Assembly (NCBI RefSeq): GCF_010731575.1 | Contig: NZ_AP022617.1 | Span: 4,464,001 to 4,528,000 of the forward strand | Direction of reading: 5' to 3' | DNA: 64,000 bases | From: Mycolicibacterium monacense | GTDB lineage: Bacteria > Actinomycetota > Actinomycetes > Mycobacteriales > Mycobacteriaceae | Shown: piece by piece, positions 37,720 to 46,334 of the stretch | How positions within the stretch are numbered: position 1 is the stretch's first letter | Layout of the letters: each line of letters begins with the position of its first letter | Notes under the pieces: model-generated | Told to the model about the DNA's origin: nothing | The model's database searches: none | What the model saw: the letters and a program-made list of their open reading frames with translations, nothing else | Position numbers and translations under genes: made by a program

Positions 37720-39501
37720 CTATTCCGCCTTGGTGTCACCGCCCGAGCCGTCGGCGCCGTCGGAGTCACCGGAGCCGTCGGAGCCGTCGGCGCCGTCGGA
37801 GTCACCGGCGTCACCGCCCGAGCCGTCCACGTCCATCTCGCGCAGTTCGCGTTTGAGGATCTTGCCGGTCGGGTTGCGCGGCAACTCGTCGAGGAAGATG
37901 ACCTCACGGGGCACCTTGTAGCGCGCCAGGTGTTCCTTGACGTAACCCTTGATGGCGTCCTCGTCGACGGATGCGCCCTCGGCCTTGACGACGAACGCCC
38001 GTAACCGGTGCCCCCACTCCTTGTCCTCGACTCCGAGCGCGGTGGCCTCGACCACGTCGGGATGGCCGCTGATGAGGTCCTCCACCTCGGCCGGGAACAC
38101 GTTCTCTCCGCCGGACACGATCATCTCGTCGTCGCGGCCGGACACGTAGAGCAGTCCGTCCTCGTCGAAGTATCCGACGTCGCCCGAGGACATCAGCCCG
38201 TCGATGATCTGCTTGTGGCCGCCGCCGGTGTAGCCCTCGAAGGGGAAGGTGGTGCCGACGAAGATCCGGCCCACCTCACCGCGCGGCACCTCTTTGCCGT
38301 TCTCGTCGAAGAGTTTGACCCGCACCCCCTTGACGACCGGCCCGACCGTCGCCGGGTTCTTCTGCAGATCCTCCGGACGGGCGATGGTCGCGAACGCGAT
38401 CTCGGTCGAGCCGTACAGGTTGTAGATGACCGGGCCGATGTCCTTCATCGCCCTGGTCGCCAACTCGGCGCCCAACTGCGAACCCGAGACGAACACGATC
38501 CGCAGCGACGAGAGATCCGGTTTGGTGTCCGTCTTCTCGATGTGGTCGAGCAGCCGCGACAGCATCACCGGCACCACGACCATGGCGGTCGCCCTGTACT
38601 TCTCGACGTCGGCGAGCACGGTGGCCGGTTTGAACCGGCGCCGCAGCACCAGCGTCGACCCGAGCATCATGCCGATGGTGGCGTGCAGGTAACCCAGCGC
38701 GTGGAACATCGGCGCGGGTAGCAGCGTCACCTCACCGGATTTGAACGGTACGTGCGACAGGATGCCCCCGATGGGCGCCAACGACAGCGGCGGTTTGCGG
38801 TTGGCGCCCTTGGGCGTGCCGGTGGTGCCGCTGGTGAGGATGATGACCGACGAGTGTTTGGTCACCTTCGGTGCGGGGGTCTTGTCGCCCCCGGCGACGA
38901 TGTCGGCGAGGGTCTGCGCGTCACTCTCCGAGGGCTCGGAGTTGTCGGGGTTGGTGCCCAGTGCGCGCAGATACCCGAGTTCGGGCTTCGCCTGGGACAC
39001 CGCCTTGGAGTACTCGTCGTCGTGGATGATCAGCTTGGCGCCCTCGCGTTCGGACACCTCCTTGATCTGCGGTCCGGAGAACTCGCTGTTGAGCAGGATG
39101 ATGCGGGCGCCGGTGCGGGCGGCGCCGTAGACGGCCACCAGGAACCAGCGGTGGTTTCGCGCCAGGACCGCCACCCCGTCGCCGCCCTTGATCCCCTTGG
39201 CCAGCAGGGCGTGCGCGACGGCGTGCGCCGCTTCGTCGAGTTCGGCGTAGGTCATCTCGCCCTCGTCGTCGATCACCGCGTTACGGTCCGGGGTGCGACG
39301 GGCGTTGAGCGCCGGAATCATCCCGAACTCACCCCACCGACGCATGTCGGCCACGAACGCAGCCATGTTCTGCGGCGGCTCCAGCTGTAATGCGCCCGCC
39401 TCGAACATCTTTCGGGCGTAGTGCAATTCAGCGGAGCCACGGTCGAGATACAGCTTGGCCTTCGCGGCAACCTGCGACGGAAGTTCGGTGAGCTTCGGCA
39501 T
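37720..39501 (-). CDS. fadD2: Long-chain acyl-CoA ligase FadD2-like
   Basis: 593-residue ANL-superfamily ligase. The AMP-binding P-loop ILTSGTTGTPKG, the GSTEIAFATIARPE motif, the hinge GRDDEMIVSGGENVFPAEVE and the catalytic Lys in NPTGKILKREL are all present. It activates fatty acids to acyl-CoA through an acyl-adenylate. FadD2 adjoins the LigD-like polymerase in M. tuberculosis too. The last ~33 residues are a Gly/Ser/Asp repeat tail absent from typical FadD proteins. The start at 39501 is preceded by a TATTGT -10 element 6 nt away. Confidence 0.9.
   Translation of the reverse strand: MPKLTELPSQVAAKAKLYLDRGSAELHYARKMFEAGALQLEPPQNMAAFVADMRRWGEFGMIPALNARRTPDRNAVIDDEGEMTYAELDEAAHAVAHALLAKGIKGGDGVAVLARNHRWFLVAVYGAARTGARIILLNSEFSGPQIKEVSEREGAKLIIHDDEYSKAVSQAKPELGYLRALGTNPDNSEPSESDAQTLADIVAGGDKTPAPKVTKHSSVIILTSGTTGTPKGANRKPPLSLAPIGGILSHVPFKSGEVTLLPAPMFHALGYLHATIGMMLGSTLVLRRRFKPATVLADVEKYRATAMVVVPVMLSRLLDHIEKTDTKPDLSSLRIVFVSGSQLGAELATRAMKDIGPVIYNLYGSTEIAFATIARPEDLQKNPATVGPVVKGVRVKLFDENGKEVPRGEVGRIFVGTTFPFEGYTGGGHKQIIDGLMSSGDVGYFDEDGLLYVSGRDDEMIVSGGENVFPAEVEDLISGHPDVVEATALGVEDKEWGHRLRAFVVKAEGASVDEDAIKGYVKEHLARYKVPREVIFLDELPRNPTGKILKRELREMDVDGSGGDAGDSDGADGSDGSGDSDGADGSGGDTKAE
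37735..37827. repeat. Short direct repeats encoding the FadD2 Gly/Ser/Asp tail
   Basis: A 28-bp unit is repeated exactly at 37745-37772 and 37781-37808, and an 18-bp unit at 37735-37752 and 37810-37827. All are in the 3' end of fadD2 and keep the reading frame, encoding GDSDGADGS-like residues. Confidence 0.75.
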
Positions 39502-39507
39502 GTCACC

Positions 39508-39513
39508 ACAATA
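39508..39513 (-). promoter_or_regulatory. -10 element (TATTGT) of fadD2, probable leaderless start
   Basis: TANNNT on the minus strand, 6 nt before the fadD2 ATG at 39501. Confidence 0.35.
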
Positions 39514-39558
39514 TGTGACCCATGTCGCAGCGGAGGCGGGTATCGGACAGTCCCTACC

Positions 39559-40860
39559 ATGGCTGACATGGCCGGATCCCGGGCTCAGGGCCTGACGCTG
39601 GACATCGCCGGTCGCACGCTGACCGTCACCCACCCCGACAAGGTCGTCTTCGAGACGCATCAGGGCAGGCCGCCGATCAGCAAACTGGACCTGATCGAGT
39701 ACTACCTCGCCGTGGCCGACGGCGCCCTGCGCGGCGTCGCGGACCGGCCGATGATCCTCAAACGCTTCGTCAAGGGCATCACCGAGGAGGCGGTGTTCCA
39801 AAAGCGCGCGCCGGCCAAGCGCCCCGACTACGTCGACGTCGCGGAACTGAAGTACGCATCGGGCACCTCGGCGAAGGAGGCGGTGATCCACGACGCCGCG
39901 GGGCTGGGGTGGGCGGTCAACATCGGATGCGTCGACCTCAACCCCCATCCGACGCGTTCGGGCGATCTCGCCCATCCCGACGAACTGCGGGTCGACCTCG
40001 ACCCGATGCCCGGTGTCGACTGGCAGCAGATAGTCGCCGTCGCGATGGTGGCCCGAGAAGTGCTCGAGGACCACGGCCTGACCGCCTGGCCGAAGACCTC
40101 GGGTTCGCGCGGCTTCCACATCTATGCCCGCATCGAACCGCGCTGGCCGTTCAAATTCGTCCGGCTGGCCGCCCAGACGATCGCGCGCGAGGTGGAGCGG
40201 CGCGCGCCGGACCTCGCGACCAGCCGGTGGTGGAAGGAGGAACGCGAAGGGGTGTTCGTGGACTTCAACCAGAACGCCTTCGACCGCACCGTCGCGTCGG
40301 CGTACTCGGTGCGCGCCACCCCGGACGCCCGGGTGTCCACCCCGCTGCGCTGGGACGAGGTGCCGGGCTGCCGACCCGAGGCGTTCACCGTCGCGACCGT
40401 GCCCGCCCGCTACGCCGAGATCGGCGATCCGTGGGAGTCGATGGACGACCATCCCGGCCGGCTGGACGCGCTGCTCGATCTCGCCGACCGACTGGGGCCG
40501 GCCGAGAAGGCGCCCCGCGGCGCCAAACGGCAGGGCGGGGCCACAGGACGCAGGCAGTCGGTGATGCCGCTCATCGAGATCGCCCGCACCAAGACCAAGG
40601 ACGAGGCACTGGCCGCACTCGACACCTGGCGTCAGCGCCACCCGGCCGCGGCGGAACGGCTGCAACCGCCCGACGTCCTCGTCGACGGGATGCGCGGTCC
40701 CAGTTCCATCTGGTACCGGATCCGGATCAACCTCCGGCACGTCCCGGAGGAGCAGCGTCCGCCGCAGGAACCGCTGCTGGCCGATTACAGTCCGTGGGAG
40801 AACTACACCGGACCCCAGTGGGCCTCCCAGTCGCGGCACGGCCCGGATACCGACCGGTAA
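39559..40860 (+). CDS. LigD-type polymerase domain protein (PolD2/Rv0269c-like)
   Basis: 433-residue archaeo-eukaryotic primase-like polymerase related to the POL domain of LigD but standing alone. Key elements are RPMILKRFVKGITEEAVFQK, the metal-binding DLDP (in LRVDLDPMPG), SGSRGFHIYARI and VFVDFNQNAFDRTVASAYS with its third catalytic Asp. A C-terminal extension of ~130 residues has no clear motif. Such enzymes add ribo- or deoxynucleotides at gaps or breaks; M. smegmatis PolD2 is of this type. The ATG at 39559 is used; 39568 is an in-frame alternative. It is divergent from fadD2. Confidence 0.88.
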   Translation: MADMAGSRAQGLTLDIAGRTLTVTHPDKVVFETHQGRPPISKLDLIEYYLAVADGALRGVADRPMILKRFVKGITEEAVFQKRAPAKRPDYVDVAELKYASGTSAKEAVIHDAAGLGWAVNIGCVDLNPHPTRSGDLAHPDELRVDLDPMPGVDWQQIVAVAMVAREVLEDHGLTAWPKTSGSRGFHIYARIEPRWPFKFVRLAAQTIAREVERRAPDLATSRWWKEEREGVFVDFNQNAFDRTVASAYSVRATPDARVSTPLRWDEVPGCRPEAFTVATVPARYAEIGDPWESMDDHPGRLDALLDLADRLGPAEKAPRGAKRQGGATGRRQSVMPLIEIARTKTKDEALAALDTWRQRHPAAAERLQPPDVLVDGMRGPSSIWYRIRINLRHVPEEQRPPQEPLLADYSPWENYTGPQWASQSRHGPDTDR

Positions 40861-41012
40861 CAATCGCATCACGAGTCCCGCGAATAGCAACTCTTACCAA
40901 AGGTTTAGCGGTAGCTACCCGGCGGCCTTAAATTCCCCGCATAACTTCGGAGTCACGTTGAGGTGGCAAAACAACGAAGCCATTCCAGCGAAACGCCGAC
41001 GGGAGACCGCTC

Positions 41013-41468
41013 ATGACACTCACGAGCACATCCACTGGTTCGCACAGCGCCTTCCACTACGGCAACCCGTCGTTCGACTGCGACCGGGTCCGGATGCGGG
41101 CCCGCTGCCGTCAACTCGCAACGGTCGTCACGGTCACGGGCGACATCGACGCCGACAACCTGTCGTGCGTCGCGGATTACGCGAGGCGGTTCGTCCTCGC
41201 GGAGAAGCCGTTCATCCTCGATCTCAGTGGTGTGAGTACCTTTGCCGCAGAAGGCCTCTCACTGTTCTACGAAATCGACGCCCGTTGCGCCGAAGCCGAC
41301 GTCGAATGGTCGGTGATCGGCAGCCAACCCGTTCTGCAGGTGCTGCGCGCCTCCGGCACTCTCGACGACATGCCGGTGACCGCCTCGGTTCCGGAAGCCT
41401 TGCATCACTTCAGCGAAGGCATCCTGGCCCGGCGCCGCCTGCTGCCCCTCTTGACCAAGACAGCCTGA
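41013..41468 (+). CDS. STAS-domain protein lacking the phospho-serine
   Basis: 151-residue anti-sigma-factor-antagonist-like protein. The STAS core runs from about residue 35 to 130, with the signature strand-loop FILDLSGVSTFAAEGLSLFY at 67-86. In partner-switching antagonists the loop reads DSSG with a phosphorylatable serine; here the aligned residues are AAEG, so the serine is Ala79 and is followed by Glu80. It may therefore be unable to be switched off by phosphorylation, or have another role. GGGAG precedes the ATG. Confidence 0.82.
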   Translation: MTLTSTSTGSHSAFHYGNPSFDCDRVRMRARCRQLATVVTVTGDIDADNLSCVADYARRFVLAEKPFILDLSGVSTFAAEGLSLFYEIDARCAEADVEWSVIGSQPVLQVLRASGTLDDMPVTASVPEALHHFSEGILARRRLLPLLTKTA

Positions 41469-41486
41469 CACGGAAAGGCACATCCC

Positions 41487-41564
41487 ATGCTCATCGACGT
41501 TCGCTGGCTGACATTCCTGCTCAAGCGCCGCCACCACGTGCATCACGTGCAGTCCGCCGCCTGA
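41487..41564 (+). CDS. 25-codon basic, histidine-rich small ORF
   Basis: MLIDVRWLTFLLKRRHHVHH followed by VQSAA. It lies 18 nt after the STAS gene stop, has a good GGAAAGG ribosome site 10 nt upstream and a normal stop, so it is probably the second gene of the STAS transcript. The RRHHV-x4-SA pattern resembles actinobacterial leader peptides of the RRRHVDLRRVSSA type, but no gene follows on this strand. It could act as a tiny membrane-associated or regulatory peptide. Confidence 0.5.
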   Translation: MLIDVRWLTFLLKRRHHVHHVQSAA

Positions 41565-41568
41565 CCTC

Positions 41569-42219
41569 TCACCGATCCGAAGCCGGCGGTTTCCGCCAGC
41601 GCCACTGTCCCGGCGTCCATTCACGGGCGTCGGGCAGTGCTTCTTCTACCGCAGCGACCACACCCGGCCACCATTCCGGGTGGTAGTCGTCCCCCGACAG
41701 CCAGCCGCCGGGGCCCACCTTGGGCGCCCAGGCCGCGATGTCGGCGCGCACGCTCTCGTAATCGTGTCTGGCATCGATGTGCACCCAGGCCAGGGATTCG
41801 TCGTCGAACATCCGGGCCGCCGACACCGAGTCGGTGATCAGGAGCGCGACAGTGTCGGCGAATCCACAGGCGATGACGTTGCGGTGCAGCAGTCCCGCGA
41901 ACGTGCCGCCGCCGAACTCGACGGCGGGACCGTGGGCGTTGATCTCGCGGGCACCCTCCGGACCGCTCCCCCGGCACGTGTCCACCCCGATGATGCCGAT
42001 CTCGCGGCCTGACTGCCGCACGACCTCGGCGAGCGAGCAGAGGCTGCGGCCGAGATAGCTGCCCACCTCGACGAAACGGGGGGCGACAAAACGTGGGGCG
42101 GAGAACCGGTCGCCGTCGCCGAAGTGGGCGACGGCTTCCTCCTGGGCCTGCCGCCAGCCGAACCAGCCCGGGATGTCCTCCCACCGTCGGACCGGTGCGT
42201 CGAAGGAGTGTGGCGCCAT
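41569..42219 (-). CDS. Class I SAM-dependent methyltransferase
   Basis: 216 residues of the Methyltransf_24/CmcI type: EVGSYLGRSLCSL (motif I region), IIGVDTCRGSG (acid of strand 2), LAWVHIDARHDYESVRADIAAW and GPGGWLSGDDYHPEW. These enzymes methylate hydroxyls on small natural products or sugars; the acceptor is unknown. ATG 42219 is preferred since it follows the tenA stop by 2 nt; the frame upstream overlaps tenA. The end lies 4 nt from the small ORF that converges on it. Confidence 0.82.
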   Translation of the reverse strand: MAPHSFDAPVRRWEDIPGWFGWRQAQEEAVAHFGDGDRFSAPRFVAPRFVEVGSYLGRSLCSLAEVVRQSGREIGIIGVDTCRGSGPEGAREINAHGPAVEFGGGTFAGLLHRNVIACGFADTVALLITDSVSAARMFDDESLAWVHIDARHDYESVRADIAAWAPKVGPGGWLSGDDYHPEWWPGVVAAVEEALPDAREWTPGQWRWRKPPASDR

Positions 42220-42221
42220 GG

Positions 42222-42911
42222 TCAGACCGGCCAGGCCTCGCGGCGGTGCGCCGCATCGAAGAACATCCACTCATACCGTGCCGTCGTCACATAGTGGGCG
42301 CGAGCGGCCGCTTCCTCCGCCGGCTTCAGCGTCGGGCCGACGCGGTCGGTGAGCTCGAGCACCTCTTTGACGGTGGCGGCGAACTCGTCGCCCCCGTAGC
42401 TGTCGATCCACCGTTGGTAGCGGCTGTCGGGCGATCCCCGTCCGATCAACTCCTCGCCCACCCGCGCGTAGATCCAGTAGCACGGCAGGATCGCCGCCAG
42501 GCCGTCGACGAAGCTGCCGCCGTAGACCGTCGCGAGCAGATAGCTGGTGTAGGCGCGGGTGGTGGGGGCCACCGGTACGCGGTCCAGCTCGGCCGGGTCC
42601 AGCCCGATCTCGGGTAACAGCGTCTCGTGCAGCGACAGCTCCACCTCGACGATCTCGGCCGAGTGGCGGGCGAACATCGCGGTGCCGGCCAGCGTCGGCG
42701 CCTTGGCGCCGACCACCGCGAGCGCCCGCGCGTAGTCGCGCAGGTAGTGGACGTCCTGGGCGACGTAGTGCGCGAAGACCTCGGGGTCCAGGGTGCCGTC
42801 GGTGAGCCCGGAGATGAACGGGTGGGCCATGATCGCCGAGAAGATCGGCTCGGTCTCGTGCCACAGCCGCTGCGACCAGGTGTTCGTCGTCGATTCGTCA
42901 GGCGTCTCCAT
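42222..42911 (-). CDS. tenA: TenA/thiaminase II family protein
   Basis: 229-residue all-helical protein. TenA salvages thiamin by hydrolysing aminopyrimidine breakdown products in the cytoplasm. The nucleophile Cys144 in ILPCYWIYARVG and the conserved Asp53 in YVAQDVHYL are present, as are the C-terminal YEWMFFDAAHRRE helix features. ATG 42911 is chosen over a TTG at 42920. It is probably co-transcribed after the GGDEF gene (13-nt gap) and before the methyltransferase (2-nt gap). Confidence 0.9.
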   Translation of the reverse strand: METPDESTTNTWSQRLWHETEPIFSAIMAHPFISGLTDGTLDPEVFAHYVAQDVHYLRDYARALAVVGAKAPTLAGTAMFARHSAEIVEVELSLHETLLPEIGLDPAELDRVPVAPTTRAYTSYLLATVYGGSFVDGLAAILPCYWIYARVGEELIGRGSPDSRYQRWIDSYGGDEFAATVKEVLELTDRVGPTLKPAEEAAARAHYVTTARYEWMFFDAAHRREAWPV

Positions 42912-42924
42912 CGCGGCCAACGTA

Positions 42925-44010
42925 TCAGCAGCAGGCGCTCCGGTCGTCGTGCCGGAACTGGTTGCCGCCGGCGCGCTTGGCCGCGTACATGGCGTGGTCG
43001 GCGGCGCCGATGAGCATGTGGATCACGGTCTGTGCATCGTCGTCGGCGGGCAGGGGCAGGCATACCGCCGCGACACCGACGCTGGCGGTGACGGGAAACG
43101 GGACCACGTCCACCGCGGTGCACATGCGCTGCGCCCAGTCGTCGATCTGGCCGGCCTCGAGCAGTTCGGCGAGCACGAACTCCTCACCTCCGAGCCGGCC
43201 CACCACCGCCCCCTCACCCGCCCCTGCGCGCAGCGCCTGAGCGACGGCGACGAGCGCCTCGTCACCGATCGCGTGTCCGCGACTGTCGTTGAGCTGTTTG
43301 AAGTCGTCGAGGTCGACCACCGCCACCGCGAGATGGACGTGCCGGTCGCGATGGGCGCTGAGGAGCTGCTCGATCTGCTGGTACACCGCCCGACGGTTGA
43401 GCAGGCCCGTGAGCGGGTCGCGGGCGGCCCGCAGCAGATCCACCCCCAGCGCATGCACGATGGCCTGCACGGCGAACGGCACCGCGACGTTGAGCACCAG
43501 GACCAGCAGCAGCAGGCCGACGGCCAATGCGGGGTCAGAGGTCTCGACCGCGAGCCGAACCGTCTGCAGCACACCGACATACAGCGCGACCCCGAAGTTG
43601 TACAGCATGTATCCGGGCGTGTGGAACAGCGCGATGTAGCCGCCGGTGGTGGCGAAGACCGTACAGCCCATCAACCCGACCATCGGGTCGTCCTGCACGT
43701 AGCACGCCAGCGTGATGAACAGGTTGGCCGCCAGGATGTAGGCGACGGACTGCGCGCGGGTGGGCCAGCGCACCACCCACAGCGTCGCGGCGCACAACCC
43801 ACCGAGCACCGCGATCCGGCTCAGCACCTGGTCCGGCCCGGCATCCGGCCCCCGGGAACTCATCGCGAGGACCGCCGGGACGAGCGCCAACGCCACGGTG
43901 CTGGACGCCAGATTCCAGCGCGCCACCCCGAGCATGCCGCGCGCAGCCAGATACCCGGTGATCCACTCGAAGTGGTCGGGCTGCCGCCACCACCGACGAA
44001 ACCAGTGCAC
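42925..44010 (-). CDS. Membrane GGDEF protein, probable diguanylate cyclase
   Basis: 361 residues: about five to six membrane helices (roughly 25-190), then a GGDEF domain with DPLTGLLNRRAVY, VVDLDDFKQLNDSRGHAIGD and the active-site GGEEF (274-278). It should make cyclic di-GMP from two GTP. No RxxD inhibitory site precedes the GGEEF motif, so product inhibition through that site is not expected. No EAL domain is present. The start is GTG 44010. It heads a three-gene unit with tenA and a methyltransferase. Confidence 0.9.
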   Translation of the reverse strand: MHWFRRWWRQPDHFEWITGYLAARGMLGVARWNLASSTVALALVPAVLAMSSRGPDAGPDQVLSRIAVLGGLCAATLWVVRWPTRAQSVAYILAANLFITLACYVQDDPMVGLMGCTVFATTGGYIALFHTPGYMLYNFGVALYVGVLQTVRLAVETSDPALAVGLLLLVLVLNVAVPFAVQAIVHALGVDLLRAARDPLTGLLNRRAVYQQIEQLLSAHRDRHVHLAVAVVDLDDFKQLNDSRGHAIGDEALVAVAQALRAGAGEGAVVGRLGGEEFVLAELLEAGQIDDWAQRMCTAVDVVPFPVTASVGVAAVCLPLPADDDAQTVIHMLIGAADHAMYAAKRAGGNQFRHDDRSACC

Positions 44011-44094
44011 CAGCGACCCCCCCCTTCACCCACTGGCAGCCACGAGTTCGCTGGAACCCACCGGCAGTGCCCGCCGCAGCCTAACGCAGCGCGG

Positions 44095-44119
44095 GGTTGA
44101 CGGGGCACCGCTGCGGGTA
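44095..44119 (+). promoter_or_regulatory. SigF-like promoter motif before the flavoprotein gene
   Basis: GGTTG, 15 nt, GGGTA, close to the SigF consensus GGTTT-N15-17-GGGTA. The -10 element ends 10 nt before the GTG start at 44130. Confidence 0.4.
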
Positions 44120-44129
44120 ACGCACCGGG

Positions 44130-45341
44130 GTGGACCCCACCGCCGAACCGGCCGACCGTTGCTTCGATGTCCTCGTCGTCGGCGGCGGCAACGCCGGTGT
44201 CAGCGCGGCGGCGCGGCTGATCCGTAAGGGCGTCACCGACGTGGCGCTGATCGAACCGCAGCGCGTCCACACCTACCGGCCTTTGCTGTCCTATGTCGGC
44301 GGCGGACAGGCGGCGATGCGGGACGCCGAGCGGACCCAGCGGTCGGTGACCCCACGCCGATGCACGTGGCTGCAGGACGCCGCGGCGATGATCGATGCGC
44401 CCAACCGCACGGTGTCGTGCTCGTCGGGCCGCCGCTACCGCTATCGGGATCTGATCCTCGGCACCGGGCTGGTGCCCGACACCGACGCGCTGCCCGGGAT
44501 CCACACCGCGCTGGACACGCCGGCGGTCGCGAGCAACTACGTGGACCGCGCCGAGGAGACCTGGCAACTCGTGCAGGCCATGCCCCCCAGCGGGCGTGTG
44601 GTGTTCACCGTGCCGCGCCCGCCGGTCAGCTGCACCGCGACGACGCTCAAACCGCTGTTCCTGGCCGCCGCGCACTGGAAGCGCACCGGGCGCTTCCCCG
44701 GCGTCGACATCACCCTCGTCGTCGACCGGCCACACCTGCTCCCCGCGCCGCGCATCGACGACCGGCTGCGCGACCATCTGCGGGCCCTGGAAGTGCGCGT
44801 GCTGTTCGACACCGCGGTGACCGCGCTGAGCCCCGACCAGCGCAACATCACGGTGACCGGCCGCGACGGCTCCAGCGAGACGCTGCCGTACGACATGCTG
44901 CACCTCGTACCGCCGTTCCGCGGCGTCCGCTGGCTGGAGGGTTCGGGCCTGACGAATGGGCGGCCCCACGGGCTCATCGACATCGACCCCGAAACGCTGA
45001 GACACCGCACACATCCGGAGATCTGGGCGGCGGGCGACGCCGCGGCCGTCGAAACCGATCCGTCGGGCGGTGCGCTGCGGCGGCAGGTCTCGATCCTGGT
45101 CGAGAACCTGCTCGCCGCCCGCGAGGGCGGAGACCTCCAGCGCTACGACGGCTACACGGTCGCGCCGGTCACGACCGACGCGCACCACCTGATACCAGGG
45201 GAGTACGACCGGACCGGATCGGTGGCGTCGTCGCTGCCGTCGTTCGTCGACCCACTCGAATCTCGCCGCACGGCGTGGGCGTTCGACCGCTACGTGCTGC
45301 CGCGCACCTACTGGAACCTCATCCTCAGAGGGCGCGTATAA
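44130..45341 (+). CDS. SQR-like FAD-dependent pyridine nucleotide-disulfide oxidoreductase
   Basis: 403 residues. The N-terminal dinucleotide fold FDVLVVGGGNAGVSAAARL, IEPQRVHTYRPLLSYVGGG and the C-terminal FAD signature IWAAGDAAAVETD place it with sulfide:quinone oxidoreductase-like flavoproteins such as Rv0331. CTAT near residue 170 holds a cysteine at the position where SQR proteins have a redox Cys. It may oxidise sulfide or a related donor and pass electrons to quinone at the membrane; the donor is unproven. The start is GTG 44130, with a SigF-like promoter motif just upstream. Confidence 0.82.
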   Translation: MDPTAEPADRCFDVLVVGGGNAGVSAAARLIRKGVTDVALIEPQRVHTYRPLLSYVGGGQAAMRDAERTQRSVTPRRCTWLQDAAAMIDAPNRTVSCSSGRRYRYRDLILGTGLVPDTDALPGIHTALDTPAVASNYVDRAEETWQLVQAMPPSGRVVFTVPRPPVSCTATTLKPLFLAAAHWKRTGRFPGVDITLVVDRPHLLPAPRIDDRLRDHLRALEVRVLFDTAVTALSPDQRNITVTGRDGSSETLPYDMLHLVPPFRGVRWLEGSGLTNGRPHGLIDIDPETLRHRTHPEIWAAGDAAAVETDPSGGALRRQVSILVENLLAAREGGDLQRYDGYTVAPVTTDAHHLIPGEYDRTGSVASSLPSFVDPLESRRTAWAFDRYVLPRTYWNLILRGRV

Positions 45342-45345
45342 ATCG

Positions 45346-46260
45346 TCATCGCCGCCGCGCCAGACCGGCCGCCGCGGATCGGACCGCGCCGGTCAGTCGC
45401 GCCACCAGCGGGCTGTCGAGTTTCCAGCACTGCCAATACAACGGCACGTCGAGATGCACGTCGGCGACCCGGACGAACGAACCACCGGCCAGTTCGGGGA
45501 CGGCCAGTTGCTCCGGGTACATCCCCCAGCCCAGCCCGGCGCGCACCGCCGCGCCGAACCCCTCCGCGGTGGGCACGTAGTGCACCGGCCGGGTGATCGC
45601 GCGGCGAAATGCCCGGCGGATCAGCATGTCCTGTAACGCATCATCGCGATTCCAGGCCAGCGACGGCGCGTGCGCCGCGGCGACCGCGGTGAAACCGTCG
45701 GGCAGATACCGCTCGACGTACCCCGCGCTCGCCACGGGCAGGTACCGCATCACCCCGAGGGACTGCACCCGGCAGCCGGGCACCGGGCTGCGCTCGGTGG
45801 TGACCGCCCCCATCACCACGCCTTCGCGCAGCAGCCGGGCGGAGTGATCCTGATCCTCGATCCGGATGTCGAACAACACCTCCGAGACGTCGCCCAGCAC
45901 GGCGGTGAACCACGTGGCCATGGAGTCCGCGTTGACGGCCACCGCCACCCGCGGCACCAGGGCGGCGCCCGGACCGCCGAGCTCCCCGAGCGCTTCGGCC
46001 TCGAGCAGCGCGGTCTGCGCCGCGAGGCGCAGCAGTGGTATGCCCGATGCTGTTGCCCGACAGGGCTTTTCGCGCACCACCAGAACCTGTCCGACCCGCT
46101 GTTCGAGCGCCTTGATGCGTTGGCTCACCGCGGACGGGGTCACATGCAGGTGCTCGGCGGCCGCGTCGAAGCTGCCGAATTCGATCACCGCCGCGAGGGC
46201 GGCCAGTTGGTCGGCGCCGAGGCGGACCTCGTCACGCGTCCGCGAATGGGCTGTGGCCAC
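45346..46260 (-). CDS. LysR-family regulator, ArgP/LysG type
   Basis: 304 residues with a LysR-type helix-turn-helix in the first 65 residues (LAALAAVIEFGSFDAAAEHL, VTPSAVSQRIKALEQRVG) and an effector domain. The sequence matches the ArgP/LysG subgroup that usually senses basic amino acids and controls LysE exporters. Here the divergent neighbour is a purine permease of the AzgA type, 74 bp away, rather than lysE. The stop lies just beyond the end of the convergent flavoprotein gene. Confidence 0.85.
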   Translation of the reverse strand: MATAHSRTRDEVRLGADQLAALAAVIEFGSFDAAAEHLHVTPSAVSQRIKALEQRVGQVLVVREKPCRATASGIPLLRLAAQTALLEAEALGELGGPGAALVPRVAVAVNADSMATWFTAVLGDVSEVLFDIRIEDQDHSARLLREGVVMGAVTTERSPVPGCRVQSLGVMRYLPVASAGYVERYLPDGFTAVAAAHAPSLAWNRDDALQDMLIRRAFRRAITRPVHYVPTAEGFGAAVRAGLGWGMYPEQLAVPELAGGSFVRVADVHLDVPLYWQCWKLDSPLVARLTGAVRSAAAGLARRR

Positions 46261-46321
46261 CGAACCAATCTAGGATTCCTGGCGCCCGCCGTGGTAATTC
46301 GCCGTCGACGGTGGTTCACCT

Positions 46322-46327
46322 TAGGGT
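46322..46327 (+). promoter_or_regulatory. -10 element (TAGGGT) of the NCS2 permease gene
   Basis: TANNNT hexamer 7 nt before ATG 46335; it favours this start over the in-frame codon at 46311. Confidence 0.4.
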
Positions 46328-46334
46328 TCGTCCC

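Noticed and set aside
37735..37827. CRISPR-like repeat
   Set aside because: The repeats are adjacent, in frame inside fadD2 and without unique spacers of constant size; they encode a low-complexity tail.
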